From positions 310,001 through 374,000 of the forward strand of contig CAJYTK010000022.1 of the NCBI GenBank assembly GCA_913777615.1: DNA of 64,000 bases. The letters are read 5' to 3'. The translations under genes were made by a program, and so were the position numbers. Origin of the DNA: an uncultured Agrobacterium sp. (GTDB lineage Bacteria > Pseudomonadota > Alphaproteobacteria > Rhizobiales > Rhizobiaceae). Positions 25,201 to 35,182 of this stretch are shown in pieces. Numbering within the stretch: position 1 is the stretch's first letter; each line of letters opens with the position of its first letter. The notes below the pieces were generated by a model. That model was given only the letters and a program-made list of their open reading frames with translations, made no database searches and was not told the DNA's origin.

Positions 25201-26307
25201 TCAGACCTTGGCACCATGCGCGGCACCAGCTTCGCGGGCCTTTTCCTGCTTGTTATAGCGGATGGAGGACCACAGCGCGATGCCGATAAGGGTCGCGCCG
25301 CCAAGACCGGTGATCACTTCCGGAATATGGACGAGGCTCTGCGTGTACATGATCACCGAAAGGATCAGGATTGCGTAGAAGGCGCCATGCTCGAGATAGC
25401 GATATTCGGCAAGCGTTCCCTTCTCCACCAGCATGATGGTCATGGAGCGCACATACATGGCGCCGATACCAAGACCGATGGCGATGATGAAGAGGTTCGA
25501 TGTCAGCGCAAAGGCGCCGATAACGCCATCGAATGAGAAGCTGGCATCCAGCACTTCGAGGTACAGGAAGGCACCGAAGCCGCCCTTTGCCGCGCCTTCC
25601 AGCATCTGCTGGCTGCGATCGAGAACGCCGCCAAGGACTTCGACCAGAAGGAAGGTCAAGAGGCCCCAGATCGCCGAGGTGAAGAAGACATTGGCCGCTT
25701 CCGGACCGAGCTCGGGATTGGCGCTGTTGCTGATGATGCGGGTGAAGACCAGCATGATGATCAAGACGAAGGCGATCTCGATTCCCTTGATCGAGGAATA
25801 GGTGGCGATCTTCTCCTCGAACCAGCGCACCCAGTGAACTTCCTTCTCATGGTCGAAGAAGAAGCTGAGGCCCACCATCATCAGGAAGGTACCGCCAAAG
25901 GCCGCAATCGGCAGATGCGCGTCCTTCATGATCTGGGCGTAGCGATCCGGCTCGGTCGCTGCCATGACCATGGCCGTCCATGGGCCGACATTTGCGGCGA
26001 TGACGACGATCAGAAGTGGAAAGACGATACGCATGCCGAAGACGGCGATCAGAATGCCCCAGGTGAGGAAGCGATGCTGCCACTCGGGCGTCATGTCCTT
26101 CAGCTTGTTGGCATTGACGATGGCGTTATCGAAGGAGAGCGAGATTTCCAGCACGGCAAGAACCGCGCAGATGAAGAAAATGGTAGCGGTGCCGCTGAGC
26201 GTACCGGTCATTTCCCAGCCGAGATAGCCGCCGAGAATAAGGCCGACGACGGTTACGATAAAGGCCCACTTGAAATAGGAGAGCGTGGATTGCGCGGTGG
26301 GGGTCAT
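25201..26307 (-). CDS. TerC/DUF475-family integral membrane protein
   Basis: A polytopic membrane protein of ~368 residues with about nine spans. It carries the TerC-superfamily acidic motifs inside membrane segments: EISLSFDNAIVNANKL near the start and its repeat LDASFSFDGVIGAFALTSN in the second half. Such proteins are implicated in metal ion (notably manganese or tellurium-related) homeostasis, but the substrate here is not shown. The ATG at 26307 has GGGGG upstream; a small upstream frame (MNNSTMHSVLAR..) ends at TGATG overlapping this start. Confidence 0.85.
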   Translation of the reverse strand: MTPTAQSTLSYFKWAFIVTVVGLILGGYLGWEMTGTLSGTATIFFICAVLAVLEISLSFDNAIVNANKLKDMTPEWQHRFLTWGILIAVFGMRIVFPLLIVVIAANVGPWTAMVMAATEPDRYAQIMKDAHLPIAAFGGTFLMMVGLSFFFDHEKEVHWVRWFEEKIATYSSIKGIEIAFVLIIMLVFTRIISNSANPELGPEAANVFFTSAIWGLLTFLLVEVLGGVLDRSQQMLEGAAKGGFGAFLYLEVLDASFSFDGVIGAFALTSNLFIIAIGLGIGAMYVRSMTIMLVEKGTLAEYRYLEHGAFYAILILSVIMYTQSLVHIPEVITGLGGATLIGIALWSSIRYNKQEKAREAGAAHGAKV

Positions 26308-26397
26308 CACAAAGCCCCCGCAACATTAGAACAGAAGATGTGCGTGACGTCGCGCGCCAGCACCGAATGCATGGTTGAGTTGTTCATGGGTGTTCAT

Positions 26398-26454
26398 CCG
26401 CCGGCGTCATAAGCAGGCGGTACCGACATCGCGAGAGCGCCGTAAAACTCTCGC
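26398..26454 (-). promoter_or_regulatory. Structured 5' leader of the TerC-family gene (possible Mn-type riboswitch)
   Basis: On the minus strand upstream of the TerC gene, two hairpins follow each other: GCGAGAG/CTCTCGC (26431-26454) and CCGCC/GGCGG (26398-26420). TerC-family genes are classic targets of yybP-ykoY manganese riboswitches, but I could not confirm that consensus. The remaining sequence between 26308 and 26655 holds a small upstream frame and no other gene. Confidence 0.3.
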
Positions 26455-26655
26455 CAGAGGGGCCCGGCACCAAGGTTTCATCCTGCCCGATGTCAGGGGC
26501 AGAATGTCACTCTAGTCTCTCAACTTCGTGATGCCGTCAAGATTAAAGTTGTTTTTCGGCTACCTGTCGGCCTTTCTTCGCTGCGATAAGCCCTATTTTA
26601 CTTCTCACAGGTTGTATTTACATCCAAGGGTACAGGTTTGTTGTTTACCAGAGGA

Positions 26656-27585
26656 TCAGACCAGATCTTCGACGGGCTGAACCGCCGTCCTTGCCTGCTT
26701 GCGCTTCACAGCATTTTCCCGGAAGAAGATGTAGAGTCCCGACAGGACGATCAATCCGGCCCCGATGACGATGCTGATTTGCGGTACATCGCCGAAGATC
26801 AGCCAGCCGAAAATGACGGCCCACAGCAGCAATGTGTATTGCAAGGGCGCAACCGTCGCCGCATCGGCGAGTTTGAGCGCGCGATTGACCAGCACATGCG
26901 CGGTCATCGCCACGATGCCGAGAAGTGCGAGCAGCGACAGGTCAAAACCGGATTGTATTGGAATCCAGCCGGACGGCGTGACGAGAATGGCGACGATGCC
27001 GGCAAGCCCTGCCCCGATAATCTGCCAGAAGGCCAGGACGGTATCGGGCGTGTTGCGCAGCTGCCGGCCGGACAGCATCATGAAGGCGAAGGCAGCACTG
27101 CCGAGGATGGAAAAGAAGGCGGCACTGGTCAAAGAGGCCGAGCTCGGCTTCAACGCGATCAGGACACCGACGAACCCGATGCCGATCGCTGTCCACCGCC
27201 TCCAGCCGACTTTCTCACCCAGAAGGAAGGGTGACAATGCGGCCACATAGATAGGGGCAGCCAGCCAATAGGTCATGACGTCAGCCAGCGGAAGCGCTGC
27301 GACAGCGAAGTAGAAACAGAAGAGTTCGGCTGTCGAAAAGAACACACGTGCTGCCTGAAGGCCGGGGCGCTCGACATTCACCAGTTTCGCCAGCCCTGCC
27401 CTCCAAACGATCGGCAGCAGGATAATGACGGCCGCGATGCTACGCACGGCAATGACCTGACCGAGGCTGTAGGTGGAAACGAGGAACTTGCCCATCGCAT
27501 CGTTGAGCGCGAAGAGCACCATGCCGAAAAGCATGACCGCGACGCCGAGACCCGTCGGCGAAAGCTGGCGAAGAAAATGTGGCAT
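26656..27585 (-). CDS. DMT-superfamily (EamA) transporter
   Basis: About 309 residues with ten hydrophobic spans arranged as two EamA repeats, e.g. GVAVMLFGMVLFALNDAMGK and VMTYWLAAPIYVAALSPFLLGEKVGWRRW, the latter being the typical end-of-repeat signature. Members export metabolites or amino acids; the substrate is unknown. The ATG at 27585 has CAGGGAG upstream; the longer frame would start with TTG. It lies 90 bp behind hutF on the same strand and may be read from the hut promoter. Confidence 0.85.
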   Translation of the reverse strand: MPHFLRQLSPTGLGVAVMLFGMVLFALNDAMGKFLVSTYSLGQVIAVRSIAAVIILLPIVWRAGLAKLVNVERPGLQAARVFFSTAELFCFYFAVAALPLADVMTYWLAAPIYVAALSPFLLGEKVGWRRWTAIGIGFVGVLIALKPSSASLTSAAFFSILGSAAFAFMMLSGRQLRNTPDTVLAFWQIIGAGLAGIVAILVTPSGWIPIQSGFDLSLLALLGIVAMTAHVLVNRALKLADAATVAPLQYTLLLWAVIFGWLIFGDVPQISIVIGAGLIVLSGLYIFFRENAVKRKQARTAVQPVEDLV

Positions 27586-27675
27586 ATGTCTCAAACTCCC
27601 TGACGGCAATGACTCGGCGAGCTTCGTCTCCGAGTCAAGGTCGCCCAACGCTTATATTAGCGTCACATACTGATG

Positions 27676-29019
27676 TCAGACGGACAAAAGCTGCCGCATC
27701 GTGTGCTGGAAGCGACGCGCAATCTCATCGCGGCAAATATGGGCGCCATCTCGCACCACCGCCTTACCGCCGATCCAGACAGTACGCGGCTTGACGAGAT
27801 TGCCGAAAATCCAGCCATCGAGAATGTCATCACATTGCAGGTAGGGGGCCGCGTCTAAGTTGAGGGATGAAATATCCGCGGCCATGCCCGCTGCGATCCC
27901 GGCCTTTACACCCAAGGCCTTGGCGCCACCCGCCAAGGCGCCATCGAACAGGGTACGGCCCGTCGAGCCATTCGCTGGAGCGATGACATTGCGCGCCCGG
28001 TGGGACAGGCGCTGCGAATATTCGAGTTGACGCAGTTCTTCGCCGACGCCGATCAGCACGTTGCTGTCCGAGCCGATGCCGAAGGCGCCGTCATGTTTGA
28101 AGTATTCGACGGCAGCAAAAGTGCCATCCCCCAGATTGGCTTCCGTAATCGGGCAGAGACCGGCGACTGATCCCCTCTCGGCGACGCCTCGCGTTTCCGC
28201 TTCGGTCAAATGCGTCGCGTGGATCAGGCACCAACGATCCGTCACCTCTGCATTGTCCAGCAGCCATTCGACCGGTCGCTTGCCCGACCAGGCGATGCAG
28301 TCCTCAACCTCTTTCACCTGCTCGGCAATATGAATGTGAAGCGGCGCGTCGGGGGCGAGTTGGGCGGCAAAGCTCAGCTCTTCCGGCGTGACAGCGCGCA
28401 GGCTGTGCGGGGCCACACCCACCACGCTTTCGGGCAGGGCTGAAACCGCCTGACGGCAACCCTCCAGCAGACGCTCGAAACTATCGGGCGAATTGACGAA
28501 GCGGCGCTGGCCTTCCACCGGTGGCTGACCGCCGAAGCCGGAATGGGCGTAAAGGACTGGCAACAGTGTCAGCGAAATCCCGGTTTGCGCGGCGGCTGCC
28601 GCGATCCTTTCGCCAAGCTCGGCGATATTGGCATAATGAGCGCCATCCTTATCGTGATGGAGATAGTGAAACTCGCCCACACGACCGAAACCGGCCTCCA
28701 GCATCTCCATGTAAAGCTGAGCTGCCACCGCCTCCACCTGCTCCGGCGTCATCGACAGGGCGAAGCGGTACATCAGCGTGCGCCAGCTCCAGAAACTGTC
28801 TTGCGTGGCACCGCGCCGCTCCACCATGCCGGCCATGGCGCGCTGAAAGGCGTGGCTGTGAAGGTTCGGCATGGCAGGCACGAGAACCGCATGCCGATCA
28901 TCGCCGGCCGCCGCTTCCACGTCCGGCGTGACCGACATCACCTTGCCATCGGCAATCTCGATACGGACATTGTTTGCCCAGCCTGTCGGCAGCAAAGCGG
29001 TTTCAGCATGGATGAACAT
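27676..29019 (-). CDS. hutF: HutF, formimidoylglutamate deiminase
   Basis: A 447-residue amidohydrolase. The metal site shows as His54/His56 in MPNLHSHAF, further His in LHIHIAEQ and LIHATHL, and Asp in GIGSDSN. It converts N-formimino-glutamate to N-formyl-glutamate and ammonia, the branch of histidine breakdown used together with HutG. It is divergent from hutIHGUD around a palindromic operator. Confidence 0.93.
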   Translation of the reverse strand: MFIHAETALLPTGWANNVRIEIADGKVMSVTPDVEAAAGDDRHAVLVPAMPNLHSHAFQRAMAGMVERRGATQDSFWSWRTLMYRFALSMTPEQVEAVAAQLYMEMLEAGFGRVGEFHYLHHDKDGAHYANIAELGERIAAAAAQTGISLTLLPVLYAHSGFGGQPPVEGQRRFVNSPDSFERLLEGCRQAVSALPESVVGVAPHSLRAVTPEELSFAAQLAPDAPLHIHIAEQVKEVEDCIAWSGKRPVEWLLDNAEVTDRWCLIHATHLTEAETRGVAERGSVAGLCPITEANLGDGTFAAVEYFKHDGAFGIGSDSNVLIGVGEELRQLEYSQRLSHRARNVIAPANGSTGRTLFDGALAGGAKALGVKAGIAAGMAADISSLNLDAAPYLQCDDILDGWIFGNLVKPRTVWIGGKAVVRDGAHICRDEIARRFQHTMRQLLSV

Positions 29020-29065
29020 GTCGGCTCCTCAATTTCCTCGAACAGGCTCTTGCCTCTACCTCCAT

Positions 29066-29079
29066 TATGTATATACATA
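29066..29079. promoter_or_regulatory. Candidate HutC operator between hutF and hutI
   Basis: TATGTATATACATA is a perfect 14-bp palindrome in the 85-bp divergent region. HutC repressors bind TGTATATACA-type palindromes, and this single site could control both directions. Confidence 0.65.
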
Positions 29080-29104
29080 TTGATCAGAAAGGAAGGAAAA
29101 ACTG

Positions 29105-30349
29105 ATGGCAAACCGGAATTCCACCTCAGACGGCAACGGCATTTCGCTTTGGCGAAACGCCCGCATTGCGACGCTCGATCCTTCCCGCGACGGCCTCGGC
29201 ATTATCGAGGGCGGCACGATTGCCGCCAAAGACGGGCGGATCGTATTTGTCGGCCCAGAATCCGAGCTTCCCTCCAGCCTGATCGACCAGGCAGAGACCG
29301 TCGATTGCAAAGGTCGTTGGATCACGCCCTCGCTGATCGACTGCCACACCCATCTCGTTTTCGGCGGCAACCGCGCCATGGAATTCGAAATGCGCCTAAA
29401 TGGCGCAAGCTATGAAGAGATCGCCAAGGCCGGCGGCGGGATCGTTTCCTCCGTGCGCGATACCCGCACCAAGAGCGAAGACGAACTGGTGGCAGAAGCC
29501 CTTCCGCGTCTGGACACGCTGCTTGCCGAAGGCATTTCCACCATCGAAATCAAATCCGGCTATGGGCTCAATATCGAGACCGAATGCAAGATGCTGCGCG
29601 TGGCGCGCAGGCTCGAAACATTGCGCCCCGTTCGCATCCTCACCAGCTATCTCGCTGCCCATGCGACGCCTGCCGAATATAAAGGGCGAAATGCGGATTA
29701 CATAGCCGACATTGTATTGCCTGGTATGGAACGCGCTCATCAGGAAAAGCTCATTGATGCCGTCGATGGTTTTTGCGAGGGTATCGCCTTTTCCGTTGAA
29801 GAAATGCGCACTGTCTTCGACAAGGCCAAAGCGCTCGGTCTTCCCGTCAAGCTTCATGCCGAACAGCTTTCCAATCTTCACGGCGCGGAACTGGCAGCCT
29901 CTTATCGTGCGCTCTCCGCCGATCATCTGGAATATCTCGATGGGTCCGGTGCGAAAGCGCTCGCCCAATCCGGCACGGTTGCCGTTCTTCTACCGGGTGC
30001 CTTCTATGCGCTGCGCGAGACGAAGCTGCCCCCCATGCAGGCTTTGCGCGAGGCGGGTGCCGATATTGCGCTTGCCACCGATTGCAATCCCGGCACCTCG
30101 CCGCTGACATCGCTGCTGCTGACCATGAACATGGGCGCGACGCTTTTCCGCATGACGGTGGATGAGTGCATAACCGCAACGACCCGCAATGCCGCAAAGG
30201 CTCTCGGTGTTCTCGCCGAGACCGGAACAATCACAGTCGGCAAATCCGCCGATCTCGCCATCTGGAACATCGAGCGCCCGGCGGAGCTCGTCTACCGCAT
30301 CGGCTTCAACCCGCTTCACGCACGCATCTTCAAGGGACGGACGATCTGA
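29105..30349 (+). CDS. hutI: HutI, imidazolonepropionase
   Basis: A 414-residue amidohydrolase with His81/His83 in [12 protein letters not shown], later His in KLHAEQ and the Asp of ATDCNPG. It hydrolyses 4-imidazolone-5-propionate to formimino-glutamate. GGAAGGAAAA precedes the ATG. It is first in the hutIHGUD operon and is followed by hutH after two bases. Confidence 0.95.
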   Translation: MANRNSTSDGNGISLWRNARIATLDPSRDGLGIIEGGTIAAKDGRIVFVGPESELPSSLIDQAETVDCKGRWITPSLIDCHTHLVFGGNRAMEFEMRLNGASYEEIAKAGGGIVSSVRDTRTKSEDELVAEALPRLDTLLAEGISTIEIKSGYGLNIETECKMLRVARRLETLRPVRILTSYLAAHATPAEYKGRNADYIADIVLPGMERAHQEKLIDAVDGFCEGIAFSVEEMRTVFDKAKALGLPVKLHAEQLSNLHGAELAASYRALSADHLEYLDGSGAKALAQSGTVAVLLPGAFYALRETKLPPMQALREAGADIALATDCNPGTSPLTSLLLTMNMGATLFRMTVDECITATTRNAAKALGVLAETGTITVGKSADLAIWNIERPAELVYRIGFNPLHARIFKGRTI

Positions 30350-30351
30350 CC

Positions 30352-31887
30352 ATGACCATCATTCTTCATCCGGGCGCTGTGCCGCTTGCCGATCTGGCGA
30401 CAATCTACTGGGGGAATGGTGCTGCCAAGCTTCATCCATCCTTCGATGCGGGTATCGAAAAGGCTGCAAAGCGCATTGCCGATATCGCCGCCGGTAACGC
30501 GCCGGTCTATGGCATCAATACCGGCTTCGGCAAACTCGCCTCGATCAAGATCGATGCCGCAGATGTCGCGACCCTTCAGCGCAACCTGATCCTCTCCCAT
30601 TGCTGCGGCGTGGGTGCCCCCCTGCCAGAGAACGTCGTGCGGCTGATCATGGCGCTCAAGCTGATTTCGCTTGGTCGTGGCGCATCTGGTGTCCGGCTGG
30701 AACTGGTGCGGCTGATCGAGGCCATGCTGGAAAAAGGCGTCATTCCGCTGATCCCGGAAAAGGGCTCCGTCGGCGCTTCGGGCGATCTCGCGCCGCTGGC
30801 GCATATGGCAGCGGTGATGATGGGCGAAGGCGAAGCCTTCTTTGCCGGAGAGCAGATGCCAGCTCGCGATGCGCTGGCAAAGGCCGATCTCGCGCCTGTG
30901 GTTCTGGCTGCCAAGGAAGGTCTGGCGCTCATCAACGGCACGCAGACTTCGACGGCACTGGCTCTCGCCGGTCTCTTCCGCGCTCATCGCGCGGCACAGG
31001 CAGCACTCATTACCGGCGCGCTGTCCACCGATGCGGCCATGGGGTCTTCGGCGCCTTTCCATCCGGACATCCACACGCTTCGCGGCCATAAGGGCCAGAT
31101 CGATGCGGGTTCGGCCCTTCGCCAACTGCTGGAAGGGTCGGAAATCCGTGTCAGCCACATCGAAGGCGACGAGCGGGTTCAGGACCCCTATTGCATCCGC
31201 TGCCAGCCGCAGGTGGATGGCGCATGCCTCGATCTTCTACGCCAAGTGGCGAAGACGCTCGAAATCGAAGCCAATGCGGTGACCGATAACCCGCTAGTTC
31301 TTTCCGACAATTCCGTCGTATCCGGCGGCAACTTCCATGCGGAGCCAGTGGCTTTTGCAGCGGACCAGACCGCTCTTGCGATCTGCGAAATCGGTGCAAT
31401 CGCCCAGCGGCGCATCGCCCTTCTCGTCGATCCGGCCCTTTCCTATGGATTGCCCGCGTTTCTTTCGAAGAAGCCGGGCCTGAACTCTGGCCTGATGATC
31501 GCCGAAGTGACGTCGGCTGCGCTGATGAGCGAGAACAAGCAGATGTCGCACCCGGCATCGGTGGATTCCACACCGACCTCAGCCAACCAGGAAGACCATG
31601 TGTCCATGGCATGCCACGGCGCTCGCCGCCTGCTTGCTATGACGGAAAACCTCTTTGCCATTCTCGGCATCGAGGCGTTGTCTGCCGTGCAGGGCGTCGA
31701 ATTGCGCGGACCGTTGAAGACGAGCCCGCAGTTGCAAAAGGCCATGTCGGTCTTGCGCGCCGCCATCCCGTCACTGGAAGAAGACCGCTACATGGCGCCC
31801 GATCTCAAGGCTGCAGCCGATCTGATCGCCACCGGCGCGCTGGTCGATGCAATTTCGGACGGCATTCTGCCAAGGCTGGAGGCGTAA
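30352..31887 (+). CDS. hutH: HutH, histidine ammonia-lyase
   Basis: A 511-residue enzyme. The tripeptide Ala142-Ser143-Gly144 in [11 protein letters not shown] cyclises to the MIO electrophile, and Tyr53 of [10 protein letters not shown] matches the catalytic tyrosine; both are at the positions known from Pseudomonas HutH. It converts histidine to urocanate and ammonia, the first step of the pathway. The ATG at 30352 gives the family-typical MTIILHPG start; a longer frame overlaps hutI and is rejected. Confidence 0.97.
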   Translation: MTIILHPGAVPLADLATIYWGNGAAKLHPSFDAGIEKAAKRIADIAAGNAPVYGINTGFGKLASIKIDAADVATLQRNLILSHCCGVGAPLPENVVRLIMALKLISLGRGASGVRLELVRLIEAMLEKGVIPLIPEKGSVGASGDLAPLAHMAAVMMGEGEAFFAGEQMPARDALAKADLAPVVLAAKEGLALINGTQTSTALALAGLFRAHRAAQAALITGALSTDAAMGSSAPFHPDIHTLRGHKGQIDAGSALRQLLEGSEIRVSHIEGDERVQDPYCIRCQPQVDGACLDLLRQVAKTLEIEANAVTDNPLVLSDNSVVSGGNFHAEPVAFAADQTALAICEIGAIAQRRIALLVDPALSYGLPAFLSKKPGLNSGLMIAEVTSAALMSENKQMSHPASVDSTPTSANQEDHVSMACHGARRLLAMTENLFAILGIEALSAVQGVELRGPLKTSPQLQKAMSVLRAAIPSLEEDRYMAPDLKAAADLIATGALVDAISDGILPRLEA

Positions 31888-31888
31888 G

Positions 31889-32689
31889 ATGTCAGTGGTC
31901 GATATCCATCAGGGGAGTTCGCCCGTCATTCTCGGCCTGCCGCATACGGGAACCGACGTTCCGGTCGCGATCTGGGAGCGGCTGAACGACAATGGCCGCC
32001 TGCTTGCGGATACCGACTGGCATATTCACGAACTCTACGCCGGTTTGCTGGACGACGCGACGACGGTGCGGGCCACCTTCCATCGCTATGTGATCGATGC
32101 TAACCGCGATCCGTCCGGCACAAGCCTCTATCCGGGCCAGAACACCACTGGCCTTGTTCCCGAAACCGACTTCGACGGCAAAGCGATCTGGAAAGACGGG
32201 CAAGCGCCAAACGAAGCGGATATCGCTTATCGGCTAGAGCATTTTCATGCGCCTTATCACGCAGCACTTACAGCGGAAATCGAGCGCGTAAAGGCCATCC
32301 ATGGCGTCGCCGTTCTCTATGATTGCCATTCCATCCGCTCGCATATTCCCTTTCTCTTCGAGGGCAAGCTGCCGGATTTCAATATTGGCACGGATATGGG
32401 CAAGACCTGCGATCCGGCCGTTGAGGCCATCGCGGTCGATGTTACGACGGCAGCGGAAGGCTACACCTCCATCCTCAACGGTCGCTTCAAGGGCGGTTGG
32501 ACCACGCGCCATTACGGCCAGCCAGACAAGGGCGTCCACGCGATCCAGATGGAGCTTGCGCAATGCACCCATCTCGCGACAGAGGCACCGCCGTTTGCCT
32601 TTGATGACGACAAGGCGGCGACACTCCGCACCCATCTCAAAACCATTCTGACGCGCATGGAAGATTGTGCGCTCACACTCAGGACATAA
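31889..32689 (+). CDS. hutG: HutG, N-formylglutamate deformylase
   Basis: A 266-residue member of the N-formylglutamate amidohydrolase family ([40 protein letters not shown]). It hydrolyses N-formyl-glutamate to glutamate and formate, completing the route opened by HutF. The ATG at 31889 sits right at the hutH stop; the longer frame is discarded. Confidence 0.93.
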   Translation: MSVVDIHQGSSPVILGLPHTGTDVPVAIWERLNDNGRLLADTDWHIHELYAGLLDDATTVRATFHRYVIDANRDPSGTSLYPGQNTTGLVPETDFDGKAIWKDGQAPNEADIAYRLEHFHAPYHAALTAEIERVKAIHGVAVLYDCHSIRSHIPFLFEGKLPDFNIGTDMGKTCDPAVEAIAVDVTTAAEGYTSILNGRFKGGWTTRHYGQPDKGVHAIQMELAQCTHLATEAPPFAFDDDKAATLRTHLKTILTRMEDCALTLRT

Positions 32690-32700
32690 GGGGAAAGACC

Positions 32701-34386
32701 ATGACAAATCCGCGTCATAACGAACGTGAAGTCCGCGCACCACACGGTCCGGAACTGAATGCCAAGAGTTGGATGACCGAAGCGCCGCTTCGCATGCTGA
32801 TGAATAATCTGGATCCGGACGTTGCCGAACGTCCACATGAGCTGGTGGTCTATGGCGGCATCGGCCGCGCTGCACGCACCTGGGCAGATTTCGACCGGAT
32901 CGTTGCCACGCTGAAAGACCTCAATGAGGACGAGACGCTGCTGGTGCAATCCGGCAAGCCGGTCGGCGTGTTTCGCACCCATAAGGATGCGCCGCGCGTG
33001 CTGATCGCCAACTCCAACCTCGTTCCGCACTGGGCGACCTGGGAGCATTTCAACGAGCTGGACCGTAAGGGTCTCGCCATGTACGGCCAGATGACCGCCG
33101 GTTCGTGGATTTACATCGGCACGCAGGGCATCGTTCAGGGGACCTATGAAACGTTCGTGGAAGCAGGACGCCAGCATTTTGGCGGCGACCTCAAGGGAAA
33201 GTGGATTCTGACTGGCGGTCTTGGCGGCATGGGTGGCGCGCAGCCGCTCGCCGCCGTCATGGCAGGCGCCTGCTGCCTTGCCGTCGAGTGTGACGAGACC
33301 CGCGTCGATTTCCGCCTTCGCACCCGCTATCTGGATGCCAAGGCCCATACGCTGGATGAAGCGCTGGCACTGATCGACCAGTGGACCAAGGCAGGCGAAG
33401 CGAAATCCGTCGGCCTGATCGGCAATGCTGCCGATATCTTCCCGGAACTCGTCAAGCGGATGAAGGCGGGTGGTGCACGTCCCGATATCGTCACCGACCA
33501 GACGTCCGCCCATGACCCGATCCATGGCTACCTGCCCTCCGGCTGGAGCGTTGCCGAATGGCGCGCCAAGCAGGAGAGCGATCCGAAGGTGGTGGAGACA
33601 GCTGCCCGCGCTTCGATGAAGACGCAGGTTCAGGCCATGGTGGATTTCTGGAACGCCGGTGTCCCAACGCTCGATTACGGCAACAATATCCGCCAGGTTG
33701 CCAAGGAAGAAGGGTTCGAAAACGCCTTCGCCTTCCCCGGCTTCGTGCCTGCCTATATCCGCCCGCTGTTTTGCCGCGGCATCGGTCCGTTCCGCTGGGC
33801 CGCCCTTTCGGGCGATCCGGAGGACATCTACAAGACCGATGCCAAGGTCAAGGAACTGCTGCCGGACAACAAGCACCTACACAACTGGCTGGACATGGCG
33901 CGCGAGCGCATCGCCTTCCAAGGCCTACCGGCGCGCATCTGCTGGGTCGGCCTCGGCGATCGTCATCGCCTGGCGCTTGCCTTCAACGAGATGGTCAGGA
34001 CTGGCGAGTTGAAGGCTCCGGTCGTCATCGGTCGCGACCACCTCGATTCCGGTTCCGTCGCCTCGCCCAACCGCGAGACCGAAGCGATGAAGGATGGTTC
34101 GGATGCCGTATCCGACTGGCCGTTGTTGAACGCGCTGCTCAACACCGCATCGGGCGCCACCTGGGTGTCGCTGCACCATGGCGGCGGCGTCGGCATGGGC
34201 TTTTCCCAGCATTCGGGTGTCGTCATCTGCGCCGACGGCACGGATGATGCCGCGCGCCGTCTGGAGCGCGTGCTGTGGAACGACCCGGCGACGGGCGTGA
34301 TGCGCCATGCGGATGCCGGTTACGACATCGCGCTCGATTGCGCCAAGGAGAAGGGCCTTCGCCTGCCCGGCATTCTGGGGAACTGA
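32701..34386 (+). CDS. hutU: HutU, urocanate hydratase
   Basis: A 561-residue NAD-dependent enzyme: urocanate plus water gives imidazolonepropionate. Family segments are [34 protein letters not shown] (dinucleotide-binding) and the active-site region [15 protein letters not shown] (conserved Cys). AAGGGGAAA precedes the ATG. It is the second step of the pathway, placed fourth in the operon. Confidence 0.97.
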   Translation: MTNPRHNEREVRAPHGPELNAKSWMTEAPLRMLMNNLDPDVAERPHELVVYGGIGRAARTWADFDRIVATLKDLNEDETLLVQSGKPVGVFRTHKDAPRVLIANSNLVPHWATWEHFNELDRKGLAMYGQMTAGSWIYIGTQGIVQGTYETFVEAGRQHFGGDLKGKWILTGGLGGMGGAQPLAAVMAGACCLAVECDETRVDFRLRTRYLDAKAHTLDEALALIDQWTKAGEAKSVGLIGNAADIFPELVKRMKAGGARPDIVTDQTSAHDPIHGYLPSGWSVAEWRAKQESDPKVVETAARASMKTQVQAMVDFWNAGVPTLDYGNNIRQVAKEEGFENAFAFPGFVPAYIRPLFCRGIGPFRWAALSGDPEDIYKTDAKVKELLPDNKHLHNWLDMARERIAFQGLPARICWVGLGDRHRLALAFNEMVRTGELKAPVVIGRDHLDSGSVASPNRETEAMKDGSDAVSDWPLLNALLNTASGATWVSLHHGGGVGMGFSQHSGVVICADGTDDAARRLERVLWNDPATGVMRHADAGYDIALDCAKEKGLRLPGILGN

Positions 34387-34389
34387 CCC

Positions 34390-34956
34390 ATGAAGCGGCT
34401 CAGCGCCTGCGACTACAAGCGCATGCCGTGGAAGAACGGCAAGGGAGAGACGGTGGAAATCGCCGTCTTTCCGCCCGGCGCAGCCATGGATGCGTTCGAG
34501 TGGCGGATCAGCATGGCGAGTGTGGCCAATGACGGCGCTTTCTCGCTCTTTCCGGAGATCGATCGAACGCTATCGATTTTGTGGGGACACGGCATGTCGC
34601 TCACCATTGATGGTGCGGCACCGGTTCTTCTGACGATGGACAGCGACCCGCTTCGCTTTGCCGCCGATGTCCCTGTCGATGCAACGCTTGTGGATGGCGC
34701 GATCACCGATCTCAACGTCATGACCCGCCGTGGACGTTTTGTGCATAGAGTTGAGCGACGCGCTGGTTCGTTCTCGGTGCGTGGCTGTGAGCGTGGGGAG
34801 ACGGTGTATCTTCTGGCGACGGGTCCAGTTACGCTCACCAGTCAAAAAGACACGGTGCAGCTTGAGGAGATGGATTGCGTGCTCTTTGAAGAGGGTGCCA
34901 GCGTTAAGGCTGAGAATATCGTCTGCTATGAAATCCGATTTCAAGAGGCTGTTTAG
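34390..34956 (+). CDS. hutD: HutD-family cupin-like protein
   Basis: A 188-residue HutD/Ves-family protein (MPWKNGKGETVEIAVFPPGA, FEWRISMASVANDGAFSLFPEIDRTLSIL). It is not an enzyme of the pathway; in Pseudomonas HutD is thought to limit hut expression, perhaps by sensing urocanate. It follows hutU after three bases as the last gene of the operon. Confidence 0.9.
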   Translation: MKRLSACDYKRMPWKNGKGETVEIAVFPPGAAMDAFEWRISMASVANDGAFSLFPEIDRTLSILWGHGMSLTIDGAAPVLLTMDSDPLRFAADVPVDATLVDGAITDLNVMTRRGRFVHRVERRAGSFSVRGCERGETVYLLATGPVTLTSQKDTVQLEEMDCVLFEEGASVKAENIVCYEIRFQEAV

Positions 34957-35022
34957 CCTGGACTAAGAGATGAGCTCAAGCCACGCTCTGCTTGAAGATG
35001 ACGGCCAACTCCCCTCTTCGCC

Positions 35023-35106
35023 GTCATCCTCGGCCTTGAGCCGAGGATCCATAAGACATTAATGCCGTTAGGAAAAATGGATCCTCGGGTTGAGCCCGAG
35101 GATGAC
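35023..35106. repeat. Large palindromic intergenic element
   Basis: The two ends are inverted copies: GTCATCCTCGGCCTTGAG..CCGAGGATCCAT on the left and ATGGATCCTCGGGTTGAG..CCGAGGATGAC on the right, joined by ~24 bp. Each arm is itself a hairpin (CCTCGG..CCGAGG). It sits between convergent hutD and mmsA and looks like a dispersed extragenic palindrome of rhizobia. It could also act as a bidirectional terminator. Confidence 0.75.
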
Positions 35107-35182
35107 CGGAGGGAGAGTTCGGGGCCACCAAAAGAAAGGCTCCGCGCGAACGGGGCCTTCATCTTTCACACTGTAAATCGCA

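Noticed and set aside
32512-33876. 454-codon minus-strand frame opposite hutU
   Set aside because: Shadow of hutU and the end of hutG; no recognisable domain and atypical composition.
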